A stretch of DNA of 64,000 bases from a bacterium (GTDB lineage: Bacteria > SZUA-79 > Acidulodesulfobacterales > Acidulodesulfobacteraceae), in the NCBI GenBank assembly GCA_027318865.1, contig DAHVOJ010000001.1, positions 1 through 64,000 of the forward strand, written 5' to 3'. Position 1 is the stretch's first letter. Each line of letters opens with the position of its first letter. A model generated the notes under the pieces. That model was given only the letters and a program-made list of their open reading frames with translations. It had not been told where the DNA came from and did not search any database. Below are positions 39,388-49,708 of this stretch, piece by piece. Both the position numbers and the translations under genes were made by a program.

Positions 39388-39738
39388 TTATGCCGCAAGA
39401 GCTTCCTTTACGATGCCGGAAAAAGCCGACGGGTCGGAAAAAGCAATCTCGGACAAGACTTTCCTGTTTAAGTCTATTCCTTTTTTGTTAAGCGCATCCA
39501 TAAATTTTGAGTACGAAACTCCGTTTTCCCTGCATGCGGCGTTAATCCTGACTATCCACATACCCCTGAACTCTCTTTTTTTGACTTTTCTGTCCCTATA
39601 GGCATAGTTAAGCCCCCTGTTTACCGCTTCGTTGGCGGACTTGAAAAGCCTGCTTCTTGCGCCGTAATAGCCTTTAGCCGCTTTTAATACCCTTTTGTGT
39701 CTTTTCTTTGTTAAAATACCTCTTTTTACTCTCGGCAT
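39388..39738 (-). CDS. rplT: 50S ribosomal protein L20
   Basis: MPRVKRGILTKKRHKRVLKAAKGYYGARSRLFKSA. Confidence 0.99.
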   Translation of the reverse strand: MPRVKRGILTKKRHKRVLKAAKGYYGARSRLFKSANEAVNRGLNYAYRDRKVKKREFRGMWIVRINAACRENGVSYSKFMDALNKKGIDLNRKVLSEIAFSDPSAFSGIVKEALAA

Positions 39739-39842
39739 TATTTTACTCCTTATTCTTAATTCTTCTTATTGTAACATTTTGTAACATTCCGTTAAATATC
39801 GAACCGATTTTTATATTTGCATTTGCATTTATTTTATTTATT

Positions 39843-40046
39843 TTATAGATAGGGGATTAATCTCCTTACGTTAAGGGAATCTACGGAATTAACTAAGGCT
39901 GATTTTTTAAGCCTGTTTTTTCTGCCGCGTTTTTTCGACGTCAATATATGGCTTTTATTCGCCTTATTATGCGCGACAAGACCGGTTGCGGTCACTTTAA
40001 ACCTTTTCTTTGCTCCTTTTTTCGTCTTCATCTTTATTCTTGTCAT
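39843..40046 (-). CDS. rpmI: 50S ribosomal protein L35
   Basis: [41 protein letters not shown] inside infC. Confidence 0.97.
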   Translation of the reverse strand: MTRIKMKTKKGAKKRFKVTATGLVAHNKANKSHILTSKKRGRKNRLKKSALVNSVDSLNVRRLIPYL

Positions 40047-40608
40047 TTTTACTCCCTTTATCTTTATTATTTAAAATTAAAATTTTTTTCGTCTTGACCG
40101 GAACGACGACCGTGCTGAAAGTCCTTTTGACGTCCGGCTTAATTGGAAATTCGGGAACGCCAAATTCCTTAAGGTCTTCGATAGCCCTCAATATTACCTT
40201 GATTCCGAGTTCGGTGTGGGCAAGTTCCCTTCCCTTAAAAGTTACAGTTAATTTTACTTTGTTTCCTTCTTTGAGAAAAGAAACGGCATTTTTTAATTTG
40301 AAATTATAATCGTGTTCGTCGGTATTAGGCCTGAATTTAACTTCTTTTAAATGGATTACGACCTGTTTTTTCTTTGCCTCTTGAGCTTTTTTGTTCTGCT
40401 CGTATTTGAATTTGCCGAAATCCATTATTCTGCAAACAGGCGGAACCGCTTCTTCCGAAACTTCGACGAGATCGAGAAGTTTTTCTTTTGCAAGTTTAAT
40501 GGCTTCGTATAAAGGCATTATACCGGCTTGTTTTCCGTTTTCGTCTATAACTCTTACTTCCTTTGCCCTGATATTTTCGTTTATATAAGTTCTGTTATTT
40601 TTCTGTAT
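39997..40608 (-). CDS. infC: Translation initiation factor IF-3, start extended to a probable AUA codon
   Basis: IF3 core in ORF 39997-40518; in-frame upstream extension GGAGAGG-TTAAC-ATA CAG AAA AAT AAC AGA ACT TAT ATA AAC GAA AAT gives the conserved N-terminus [22 protein letters not shown]. Confidence 0.92.
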   Translation of the reverse strand: MQKNNRTYINENIRAKEVRVIDENGKQAGIMPLYEAIKLAKEKLLDLVEVSEEAVPPVCRIMDFGKFKYEQNKKAQEAKKKQVVIHLKEVKFRPNTDEHDYNFKLKNAVSFLKEGNKVKLTVTFKGRELAHTELGIKVILRAIEDLKEFGVPEFPIKPDVKRTFSTVVVPVKTKKILILNNKDKGSKNDKNKDEDEKRSKEKV

Positions 40609-40705
40609 GTTAACCTCTCCTTTTTCATTTTTTAATTTATTGCATAAAACGGGTTAGCGTTAAATTATTGCATAATTTATGTTCCGTGTCAATATGATTT
40701 TATTG

Positions 40706-40871
40706 CCCAAAATTGCCGATAGAAAATTATTTTTCTGGATTCCTGCTTACGCAGGAATGACTTCGCAGGTTTTAAGGTCTTCACCCAACGGGTGTCATTC
40801 CCGCGTAGGCGGGAATCCAGTATTTATTTAACTTTAAAGCCATTTTAATGGTTTCTATCGGCAATTTTGGG
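40706..40871. mobile_element. MITE (family A), 20-bp perfect TIRs, 5-bp TSD TATTG
   Basis: tattg|cccaaaattgccgatagaaa ... tttctatcggcaattttggg|tattg. Confidence 0.93.
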
Positions 40872-40879
40872 TATTGATT

Positions 40880-41662
40880 TTATTCCGCATACCTGCTTTT
40901 CGGATACTTTGTTTTAAGAATATTCATATAGCGCGCTTCTAATTTTTTATTGCCCGAACGTCCGTAGCATACGGCGAGATAATAAAGCGTTTTAGGTATA
41001 ACGGGAACGTCGTCCGCGCCGTATTGCTTTAAAACGGTTTTAAACATATAAACCGCAGGCTTCCATAAACTTGCGTTATAATAGTAAAGTCCGGTAAAAA
41101 AAGTATTTTCGGACAGCCTTATATTTATAAACCTGATATATTTAAACGCGTTTTTTGAATATTTGGAATAAGGATAATCCGATATAAGTTTTTCAAAAAC
41201 GGCTTTTGCATTTTTTAAGGGACTCTGATTTCTTCCTACGGCTAATTTTCTTTTATAAAAAGACATGGCTTCATAATACATGGCAAAAGGAACATATTTA
41301 GAACGCGGGTGCAGGTGTATAAAATCCAAATAAGCGCCGGCGGATTCTATATACTTTCCTTCGAGATAATAAACATCCCCGAGCCTGATTTCCGCCGTTG
41401 CTGTTTTACCGTAAGCGGGATAATTTTCTATCAGGGCTTTGAAATTTTTTGAGGCTCCGCTATAGTTTTTGTTATGCGAATCGCGCATGGCTTTATTGTA
41501 ATAAACGCCGGGCGGCAAAATATTTTTCTTGACGTTTTTACCGCAGCCTGAAAGCATAATCGAAAATACCAAGGTTACAACTACTATTGCTGTTATCGAT
41601 AAAATTAAATTGCGTAAAGGAACAGATTTAAAATCCGTCCCCCGTTCCGTCTCCTTTCCCAA
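40880..41662 (-). CDS. bamD: Outer membrane assembly lipoprotein BamD-like (TPR)
   Basis: Lipobox MLSGC; YNKAMRDSHNKNYSGASKNFKALIENYPAYGKTATAEIRLGDVYYLEGKYIESAGAYLDFIHLHP. Confidence 0.85.
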   Translation of the reverse strand: MGKETERGTDFKSVPLRNLILSITAIVVVTLVFSIMLSGCGKNVKKNILPPGVYYNKAMRDSHNKNYSGASKNFKALIENYPAYGKTATAEIRLGDVYYLEGKYIESAGAYLDFIHLHPRSKYVPFAMYYEAMSFYKRKLAVGRNQSPLKNAKAVFEKLISDYPYSKYSKNAFKYIRFINIRLSENTFFTGLYYYNASLWKPAVYMFKTVLKQYGADDVPVIPKTLYYLAVCYGRSGNKKLEARYMNILKTKYPKSRYAE

Positions 41663-42508
41663 TTACATATCCCCTTTTTTAATTAACCTGCTTCCTTTGG
41701 AAAGCGCTATATTTATTTTAACATTATATAAATAATCGTCAACATATATTTTTAAAGGCACCATACTCCGCCTGCCGAAGGCGCCTTTTAAAACATAGTC
41801 CTTAAAGCGGACTATTTCGAGCATTTTTCCGTTGCCGACGGACGTTATAGAGCGGATAAGATAGTTCCTTGCAACCGAAATATAATAACCGGAAAAACCG
41901 CAATTCAAAGAGGCGGCTTCGTCGGCGGCAGGACATTTAACGTTTTTACGCGACGGACAGGCGAAAAAAAAACCTTTATCGGTATTATAAAACGTTACCG
42001 CCCTTTTAATTTTATCCAGATCGTCTATATTAAGTAAAATTTTAAAAGCCCTGAACATCCTTTCATAAGACCGCATCTTTCCCGTATATTTTCCGGCGAG
42101 TTTTATAGACTCGATTTTGCCGTCTTCAGGGTTTAAAAAGACCGCCTCCGAACTGTTTTTAGTTTTAATTATCTTAGCGTAAAAAAGCGCGTTCCCATAC
42201 ATATCGAAAATCGTAAAATCTATGTATTTCCCCGCTATGTATCTATAAAGTCCAGCCTGTTCGAAAGAAAAAAGTCCGCTTGCGGCGGTTATTTTTAATC
42301 TTCCCGATAGACCATCGAAACTGCCGTAATTTTTTATAAGTCCGGCCAGAACTTCTTTTCTGCTTTTATAGGTTTTATAGGAAAACGCCGCTTTATTTGA
42401 CGCAGGAACGGCCGTCTTTACGTTTGACGCGCAACCGCTTAAGCCCGAAGATAGAAAAATTAAGGATAAAAATATAAGAAATTTAAAGTTAAAGTTAGAC
42501 TTTTGCAG
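41663..42508 (-). CDS. LolB/DUF4292-like lipoprotein; N-terminus extended to a probable CTG start overlapping the alaS 3' end
   Basis: Track ORF 41663-42202 lacks a signal. The same frame is open upstream and encodes LQKSNFNFKFLIFLSLIFLSSGLSGCASN (lipobox LSGC); AGGGGAG SD upstream of CTG. Confidence 0.7.
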   Translation of the reverse strand: MQKSNFNFKFLIFLSLIFLSSGLSGCASNVKTAVPASNKAAFSYKTYKSRKEVLAGLIKNYGSFDGLSGRLKITAASGLFSFEQAGLYRYIAGKYIDFTIFDMYGNALFYAKIIKTKNSSEAVFLNPEDGKIESIKLAGKYTGKMRSYERMFRAFKILLNIDDLDKIKRAVTFYNTDKGFFFACPSRKNVKCPAADEAASLNCGFSGYYISVARNYLIRSITSVGNGKMLEIVRFKDYVLKGAFGRRSMVPLKIYVDDYLYNVKINIALSKGSRLIKKGDM

Positions 42509-45248
42509 ATAAGCTCCCCTGAATTATTTTTTCTATGATTTTTTCTATTTCGGCAAATTTAGAAACGTCGGATGTTCCACCCTGCGAAAAATCCTTTTTG
42601 CCTCCGCCTTTTCCTCCCGTTTCGGAATTAATAAGTTTTATTATTCCGGAAGCATCAGCCGTTCCGTGCGCCGCTACGATATAAATTAACTTGTCCCCGT
42701 TAAGATTCGAAACGAAAACTATGACTGAATCTCCCGCCGGAAAATCGCGCCTCGAACCGAGAGCGTTGACAAGGTCTTTCAGTTCTTCGCCGGAAACGTT
42801 ATTAAACTTGGAAATTAAATATTTAAAGCCTCCGCCTTTATATGCTTTGAATGATTTTATAAGGCGTTCCGCCTCAAAAGCATTCAGTTTCGATTTAAGC
42901 TCTTCGTTGGCTTTCTCTAAAAATTCGTAATCGTAATAAAGTTTAATTATTCTGTTATATACTTCGGTTTTTGAAGAATTTAACAGTTTCGCTATATTAT
43001 ATATGTTGTCTTCTTCGACGTATAAATAATCGAGATAATTAAATCCGGTTACGGCTTCTATCCGCCTGATGCCCGAAGCTACGGAAGATTCTCCTAAAAT
43101 TTTAAAAAATCCGAGCTCTCCGGTTCTCGAAACATGCGTTCCTCCGCAGAATTCTTTGGATACCGTCCCTATAGACACTACCCTTACCGCGTCTTCGTAT
43201 TTCTCGTCGAAAAAATGGAGGGCGCCGGAGTTCAAAGCTGTTTTTACGTCAAGTTCCTCTGTTTTTACATCGAGGTCGGCAAAAATATATCCGTTGACTA
43301 AAGTTTCTACTTTTCTTATTTCTTCGTCCGTCAAAGATTTGCCGTAAGAAAAATCGAACCTGAGTCTTTCCGAATCTACGAGCGAGCCTTGCTGCGCTAT
43401 ACGGTTTCCGAAAATTTCCCTGAGAGATGCCTGAAGGAGATGCACGGCGCTGTGGTTTGCGGCAGTCTTTTTTCTTGTTTCCGCATCAACCGAAAAATCT
43501 GCTTTTACCGGTAAAGCAACTGTAAAAGAAGGCGGCTCAAAGGAAACTTCGACGCCGGAGCCGGAGCCGGATTCAGCCTCGGATATATTTTTCGCGAATA
43601 TTCTGGCATAATGAAGAATAACTCCGTTTCTGGTTTTGTAAGTGCTCGAAACAGCCGCGTAAAAAGAATATTTTTCCGCGCTCCATTCGATAATCCCCTT
43701 ATCGCCGGACTGACCTCCGCCTTCCGGATAAAAAGGCGTGACATCGGACGATATATAATAAAAATTACCGTCTTCTATAGACGCCGCAGGTTCGCCGTCT
43801 TCGTCGAATACTCCGGTAATATTTGCGGCAAACGGGGTTTCTATATTTTTGTATCCGTTAAAAATAGTTTTCGGCACGCTATAGACGGTTTCCGGAACTC
43901 CGTTTTTTTCTTTTTTTTGTTTGGAGCCTTTTTTCTGGAGTTCCATTAATTCGTCGAAAGTTTTTAAATCTGCGGAAAGACCGTTTTCTTCCGCCATATC
44001 TATAGCGATATCGACCGGAAAACCTTTTTCGTCGTAAAGTTTAAATATGAAATCTCCCGGCACCGTCTTTTCCTTGCAGGCTTTTAGTTCCAAAATTTTT
44101 TCGTCTAAAAGTTTAATTCCCTGACCTACGGCATCGCTAAATTTTTCATATTCTTCGGAAATTATTTTCTCGAAAACGGCAAGACCGTCCCCTGTTTCGG
44201 GATAAAATCCGCCCATAATTATTACTACGGTATTACCGAGATATTTCAGGTTTTCAAGGCTCATGCCGAGTTTTAAGGAATATCTTATAAGCCTTCTCAA
44301 TATTCTTCTGAATACGTATCCTCTGCCCTCGTTGGAAGGAAATACAGACTCGGCGGACAAAAAAACGGAGGTTCTTATATGGTCGCTTATGACCCTTGCG
44401 GCGGTATCGTACGCTTCGTCCCCGCCGCCGTAACGCTTTCCCGCAATAGCGTCTATTTCGTTTATATAAGGAACAAAAACGTCGGTATCGTAGTTAGATT
44501 TTACGTTCTGTAAAATACGCAATACACGTTCGAGCCCCATACCCGTGTCGATCGAGGGACGCGGCAGCTTAGAAAGAAGCCCCTTTTTGTCTCTGTTAAA
44601 TTCCATAAAAACAAGATTCCAAATTTCTAAATATTTACCGCAGTCGCAGTTTATATCACAATCCTTATGTCCGGCTTCGGAATATTCCGTGTCGTAAAAT
44701 ATCTCGCTCGAATAGCCGCATGGTCCGGTTTCTCCCATCTGCCAGAAATTAGTTTCATCGCCAAGCCTGTATATCTTTTTTTCGTTTATGCCTACCGTGT
44801 TTTTCCAGATAGAATAGCTTTCGTCGTCTTTTGTGTTGACCGTAACGTATATTTTGTCCATATCCAGTTCGAGAACGTCTTTTATAAATTCGTAGGCAAA
44901 TATAACGGCATCCTTTTTAAAATAATCGCCGAACGAAAAATTTCCGAGCATTTCGAAAAAAGTGTGGTGGCGTGAAGTTCTGCCCACGTTTTCAAGGTCG
45001 TTATGCTTGCCTCCCGCCCGCATACATTTTTGAACTGTTACGGCGCGGGGCGCCGGGGCAGGGGCGGCGCCGGTAAAATAATCCTTGAATTGAACCATTC
45101 CGGCATTCGTAAACATAATCGAATCGTCGCCTGCCGGAATTAAAGACGAACCCTGGACTAACGCATGACCTTTTTCCGTAAAAAATTTAATGAAAATTTC
45201 CCTTAGTTCGTTTGACTTTATCATGGCTTCAAATTTGCGGCAGTGCAA
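42495..45248 (-). CDS. alaS: Alanine--tRNA ligase
   Basis: FFTEKGHALVQGSSLIPAGDDSIMFTNAGMVQFKDYF; CGGTHVSRTGELG. Start may be the internal MIKSNELRE. Confidence 0.98.
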   Translation of the reverse strand: MHCRKFEAMIKSNELREIFIKFFTEKGHALVQGSSLIPAGDDSIMFTNAGMVQFKDYFTGAAPAPAPRAVTVQKCMRAGGKHNDLENVGRTSRHHTFFEMLGNFSFGDYFKKDAVIFAYEFIKDVLELDMDKIYVTVNTKDDESYSIWKNTVGINEKKIYRLGDETNFWQMGETGPCGYSSEIFYDTEYSEAGHKDCDINCDCGKYLEIWNLVFMEFNRDKKGLLSKLPRPSIDTGMGLERVLRILQNVKSNYDTDVFVPYINEIDAIAGKRYGGGDEAYDTAARVISDHIRTSVFLSAESVFPSNEGRGYVFRRILRRLIRYSLKLGMSLENLKYLGNTVVIIMGGFYPETGDGLAVFEKIISEEYEKFSDAVGQGIKLLDEKILELKACKEKTVPGDFIFKLYDEKGFPVDIAIDMAEENGLSADLKTFDELMELQKKGSKQKKEKNGVPETVYSVPKTIFNGYKNIETPFAANITGVFDEDGEPAASIEDGNFYYISSDVTPFYPEGGGQSGDKGIIEWSAEKYSFYAAVSSTYKTRNGVILHYARIFAKNISEAESGSGSGVEVSFEPPSFTVALPVKADFSVDAETRKKTAANHSAVHLLQASLREIFGNRIAQQGSLVDSERLRFDFSYGKSLTDEEIRKVETLVNGYIFADLDVKTEELDVKTALNSGALHFFDEKYEDAVRVVSIGTVSKEFCGGTHVSRTGELGFFKILGESSVASGIRRIEAVTGFNYLDYLYVEEDNIYNIAKLLNSSKTEVYNRIIKLYYDYEFLEKANEELKSKLNAFEAERLIKSFKAYKGGGFKYLISKFNNVSGEELKDLVNALGSRRDFPAGDSVIVFVSNLNGDKLIYIVAAHGTADASGIIKLINSETGGKGGGKKDFSQGGTSDVSKFAEIEKIIEKIIQGSLSAKV

Positions 45249-45327
45249 GAATTGAATTCCGGCGCCGCGGTTAAATTGCTCCTTTTCTACATATTTATTT
45301 ATATTATTTTACGAAGCGAACCCGCAT

Positions 45328-45819
45328 TTATTTCCTGATAAAATCTTCGATAATTTTAGAGGAAAACCCTCTGCTCTGCAAAAAATCATAAAGCTTTTTT
45401 TTAAATATAAGCTCGTTTTCCTTATATTTTATAAGGGAAACTTTTTTTTTGTCCACTGCCTTAAGCATAATGGAACGTTCTTCGTCCTCGGTATAAAGTT
45501 TTTCTGCAAGCCGGTCTATAAGGCTTTTATTTATTCCTTTTTTATATAATTCGTAGCTTAATTTTATTCTGCCTATAAGCCTTCTTTTTCCGTTTTCTAT
45601 AAGTCTTTCGGCAAATGCCTCGTCGTTTAAATAACCGTATTCTTTTAATTTTCTGACGGCTTTACCGGTATCTTCCGTAGAAAATCCTTTTTTTATTAGT
45701 TTCTCGGCAAGCCGCTTTTCCGAATAAGATCTCGCCGACACGAGCCTTAAAGAATAAACCTGCGCCGTTCCGAGAGTTTTGGATTTTCTTTTAGAAATAT
45801 TTTCCTGCGATATTTTCAA
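45328..45819 (-). CDS. recX: Regulatory protein RecX
   Basis: RSYSEKRLAEKLIKKGFSTEDTGKAVRKLKEYGYLNDEAFAERL; near recA. Confidence 0.9.
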   Translation of the reverse strand: MKISQENISKRKSKTLGTAQVYSLRLVSARSYSEKRLAEKLIKKGFSTEDTGKAVRKLKEYGYLNDEAFAERLIENGKRRLIGRIKLSYELYKKGINKSLIDRLAEKLYTEDEERSIMLKAVDKKKVSLIKYKENELIFKKKLYDFLQSRGFSSKIIEDFIRK

Positions 45820-45893
45820 TTTGTTTAATTAACATACTTATCGAATTAAAGCATAAACTGCGTGAAACATATAAACGGTAAATCGCTTGACGG

Positions 45894-47168
45894 TTAAGTT
45901 GTCCAGTAGGAACCGCCGGAAGCCGTACCCGGCTTAGCCTTAAGTTCCGCTCCCGCCGTTCCGGGAGCCGCCGCCCCGCCTGAACCGAGCCCGCCTCCGG
46001 CAGACGAAGTTTGCGTATTTCCGCCGCCGATACCTTCGTTAGAAGAATTCACCCCAGATATTAAGAGGGCAAGATCGTTAGGGGAAGTGGATTCCGAGAG
46101 GGCATCCTCGTAGGTTATTAAACCCTGATTATAGAAACTGTATAGCGACTGGTCAAACGTCTGCATACCATACTGTATATTGCCGCTTTTTATAAAATCT
46201 CTTATACTTGCCGTCTTGTCTTCATTCGATATACATTCTTTTATAGTTTCCGTTCCGAGCATAATTTCTATAGACGGGAGCCGCCCTTTTTTATCCGCTC
46301 TGATTATTAACCTCTGGGATATGACGGCGGAAATAACGGAAGCAAGCTGTATTCTTATCTGTTTTTGCTGATAAGGAGGAAAAACCGCTATAATTCTGTT
46401 GATAGTTTCCTGAGCATCGAGCGTATGGAGGGTGCTCATAACGAGATGTCCCGTTTCAGCCGCCGTTATGGCTGTTTCTATGGTTTCTAAATCCCTCATT
46501 TCTCCGACTAAAATAACGTCCGGGTCCTGTCTTAACGCTTCCCTGAGTCCATGGGAAAAAGAATAAACGTCCATACCTAGTTCCCGCTGGTTTATTACTG
46601 CTTTTATATCTTTATGCAGATATTCTATAGGGTCTTCAATGGTTATTATGTTGACCGGTTTATTTTTATTTATAAAATCAATCATGGAAGCAAGCGTAGT
46701 GGACTTTCCGCTGCCCGTTATGCCGGTAACGATTATGAGTCCCCTTTCTTTAAGAGCTATGGATTTAATAATTTTCGGCAGGTTAAGCGATTCGAAAGCT
46801 GGAATATTAAAAGGTATATAGCGCATTGCTATGCTTAAATAATTTTGCTGGGAATAAATATTTACCCTGAATCTGCCGACGTCGCTCAGGCTGTATGCAA
46901 GATCGACGTCCCTGTTTTCCTGAAAAACTTTAAGCTGGTACTTGTCCATCATGCTTCCGGCAATTTTTTCTATTATTTCCTTTGACATTACGCCGAAACT
47001 TTCCTGCCTGTAAATATCTCCGTCGATTCTAAAAATCGGGTAGGTATTTACTTTAAGATGAATGTCGGACGCTCCTTGAGCGACTGCCGTTCTTAAAATC
47101 GTTTCTATAAGTGACGGCTGCGCGCCCGCCTGAACAGATTGATTGGACTGTAAAACCGTTTCGTCCAT
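45894..47168 (-). CDS. pilT: Type IV pilus twitching motility ATPase PilT
   Basis: GASDIHLKVNTYPIFRIDG; GITGSGKSTTLASMID; Gly/Ala-rich C-terminal tail. Confidence 0.95.
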   Translation of the reverse strand: MDETVLQSNQSVQAGAQPSLIETILRTAVAQGASDIHLKVNTYPIFRIDGDIYRQESFGVMSKEIIEKIAGSMMDKYQLKVFQENRDVDLAYSLSDVGRFRVNIYSQQNYLSIAMRYIPFNIPAFESLNLPKIIKSIALKERGLIIVTGITGSGKSTTLASMIDFINKNKPVNIITIEDPIEYLHKDIKAVINQRELGMDVYSFSHGLREALRQDPDVILVGEMRDLETIETAITAAETGHLVMSTLHTLDAQETINRIIAVFPPYQQKQIRIQLASVISAVISQRLIIRADKKGRLPSIEIMLGTETIKECISNEDKTASIRDFIKSGNIQYGMQTFDQSLYSFYNQGLITYEDALSESTSPNDLALLISGVNSSNEGIGGGNTQTSSAGGGLGSGGAAAPGTAGAELKAKPGTASGGSYWTT

Positions 47169-47184
47169 TTTTTTATTATTTTAT

Positions 47185-48237
47185 TTATTTGAGGTTAAAT
47201 TTTTCTAAAATTTTCGAATGTATTTCGTCGCGTAATGCCGGATTATTTTTAAGCGTTTCTTTTGCCGCTTCTCTTCCCTGCCCGAGTCTTTCCTTGCCGT
47301 AACTGAACCATGTTCCCGATTTTTCGATTATACCGCTTTCCGAACCTATATCCACCATATCGCCTTCTAAAGATATTCCGCTGTCGTAAATTATATCGAA
47401 TTCGGCTTCCTTAAAAGGCGGCGCTACTTTATTTTTGACTATTCTCGCCTTGGTACGCGAACCTATGACTTCGTCGCCTTTCTTTATCGACCCGGTTCTT
47501 CTTATATCTATACGGACGGAGGCGTAAAACTTAAGCGCATTGCCGCCCGTCGTAGTTTCGGGGGAACCGAACATAACGCCGATTTTCATCCTGATCTGAT
47601 TTATAAATATTACGGATGTATTAGACCTTGCTATTGCCGAGGTAAGTTTCCTCAAAGCCTGAGACATAAGCCTTGCCTGCAAACCCATATGGGAGTCGCC
47701 CATTTCGCCTTCTATTTCCGCTTTTGGAACCAGGGCGGCAACCGAATCTATCACAAGAACGTCTATCGAACCGGACCTGACTAAAGAATCGGCTATTTCT
47801 AAAGCTTCTTCGCCGGTGCCCGGTTGCGAAACTACAAGTTCGTCGACGTTTACGCCTATTTTCTTTGCGTATTGCAAATCTAAGGCATGTTCGGCATCGA
47901 TAAAAGCGGCAATACCGCCGCGTTTTTGAGCCTGTGCGACTATTTGAAGCGTAAGCGTAGTCTTTCCGGAGGACTCGGGGCCAAATATTTCAATTACCCT
48001 GCCCTTAGGTATTCCGCCTATACCGAGCGCTATATCTAAAGAGAGAGAGCCTGTAGGAATAGACTGTATATTTTCGGCAGGCGGTTTTCCGCCGAGTTTC
48101 ATTACGGCGCCGGCGCCGAACTGCTTTTCTATCTGAGCCATCGCAAGATCTAAGGCTTTCATTTTCTGTTCCCGAATAGAATCGTCCTTTGCGCTTTCTT
48201 TGGCGCTTTCTTTAGCTTCGCCTGATTTTATAGCCAT
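47185..48237 (-). CDS. recA: Recombinase RecA
   Basis: [66 protein letters not shown]. Confidence 0.99.
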   Translation of the reverse strand: MAIKSGEAKESAKESAKDDSIREQKMKALDLAMAQIEKQFGAGAVMKLGGKPPAENIQSIPTGSLSLDIALGIGGIPKGRVIEIFGPESSGKTTLTLQIVAQAQKRGGIAAFIDAEHALDLQYAKKIGVNVDELVVSQPGTGEEALEIADSLVRSGSIDVLVIDSVAALVPKAEIEGEMGDSHMGLQARLMSQALRKLTSAIARSNTSVIFINQIRMKIGVMFGSPETTTGGNALKFYASVRIDIRRTGSIKKGDEVIGSRTKARIVKNKVAPPFKEAEFDIIYDSGISLEGDMVDIGSESGIIEKSGTWFSYGKERLGQGREAAKETLKNNPALRDEIHSKILEKFNLK

Positions 48238-48332
48238 AATTACACCTTCTCGTTATTTTATTATTTTTTTTATCTAAAAGTTATATCTCAAAAAAGAAAT
48301 ATTATCAAGTTAAATTTTTGTTACCATTCCCG

Positions 48333-49595
48333 TTACGATTTTATAAAAGACCGCGGCGTCCCGCTTATAAGGCGGTATATCCAGAACAGCGCCATTTTTG
48401 ACGTGTAGGATTTAATATCCGAACGGGAACCTGAAAATGCATATTTCCTTACTTCTTTTATCTTTGAACTCGACAGGGCTATAAAAACGGTTCCGACGGG
48501 ATAATTATCGTTTTCGGTTTTAGGTCCGGCAAAACCGGTAACGGCGATGCCTATATCCGATTTTGATTTTCCCCTGACCTTTTCCGCCATTTCCATAGCG
48601 CACGCTTCCGAAACCGCGCCTTCTTTTTCGATAATGGACGGGCTTACGCCAAGTAAATCGGTTTTTGCAAAATTTGAATATACGACGCCCCCGTAAATAA
48701 AATATGACGAGGCGCCGGGTAAATCGGTAAGTTTGTCTGAAATATGTCCGCCGGTCAGGGATTCCGCTATAGAAATTTTAATTTCGTTTTCCCTTAAAAG
48801 ATAAGAACACACTACGTGAAGTTCGTCGTCGTCGAAACCGTAAAGATAATCTTTAAATATTCCCGCCGTTTTGCCGTCTATCAGTTTTATATTTTCGTTA
48901 AGTTTCTGCGTCGAGACCCCGTTTATAGCGGCGGATACAATAAATTCGCCATATGAAAATTCGTAAGACAGATTAAATTCCGAGGTTTTTCTTAATTTTT
49001 CAAAAAGGGCTTCGAACTCTTTTTCTTTTAGCCCGAACAATTTATATTTTCTAAGCCTTACGAAATAATTAATTCCCAATTTTCCGAGCATTTTCCCGAG
49101 TACGTGATTTTTAAACATATTTACGGCATTCTGCGGTTCTAACGGAAGCGCCGCGAGAAACACCGGTTCGGTCAGATAAAAGCCGGATATGCCAGAGTTT
49201 TGATTTGGGATTATAAAAGAATGTTCCGGAAAATAGCAGGCTTTTTCGGCTGACGGACTAAAGAGTTTTTTGTTGGATTCGTAAACGAGCGACATTAAAT
49301 CTGCGGCGTCTTTGCTCCTGACCGGCTCTTTTTTTAGAACCGAGCAGGTTATTTCACCCGCTAAAGAAACTCCTTCTTTTATGCCGCCGCATACTATGAC
49401 GAAAGAATCTCCCGATGCCATATAAGACAAAACTTTAAATATGCTTTCATTCTGACTTTCGGGCATAATCACGGCTTCTTTAAAACCCAGATTATAGGCG
49501 GCAAGCACGTCCGAAAGCTCTTTTACGGCTTCCCCGGCTAACCCAAAATTCCTGCCGTCGGCTATAATTAATATTCTTATATCTTTAGTTTCCAT
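48333..49595 (-). CDS. cinA: CinA family protein with C-terminal nicotinamide-nucleotide amidase domain
   Basis: C-terminal ISIAESLTGGHISDKLTDLPGASSYFIYGGVVYSN; TGFAGP. Confidence 0.88.
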   Translation of the reverse strand: METKDIRILIIADGRNFGLAGEAVKELSDVLAAYNLGFKEAVIMPESQNESIFKVLSYMASGDSFVIVCGGIKEGVSLAGEITCSVLKKEPVRSKDAADLMSLVYESNKKLFSPSAEKACYFPEHSFIIPNQNSGISGFYLTEPVFLAALPLEPQNAVNMFKNHVLGKMLGKLGINYFVRLRKYKLFGLKEKEFEALFEKLRKTSEFNLSYEFSYGEFIVSAAINGVSTQKLNENIKLIDGKTAGIFKDYLYGFDDDELHVVCSYLLRENEIKISIAESLTGGHISDKLTDLPGASSYFIYGGVVYSNFAKTDLLGVSPSIIEKEGAVSEACAMEMAEKVRGKSKSDIGIAVTGFAGPKTENDNYPVGTVFIALSSSKIKEVRKYAFSGSRSDIKSYTSKMALFWIYRLISGTPRSFIKS

Positions 49596-49708
49596 TTTTA
49601 AATTTTTAGTTAACGCTGGACGGAAATTTAGATTTTATTTAACATTTTAACATCTTTTAAAAATTTTTATTCTTAAAATAAATATTAGAAACTTATAGTT
49701 CCAGAAAC

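Noticed and set aside
47185-48237. Intein or intron in recA
   Set aside because: The protein is collinear with standard RecA.
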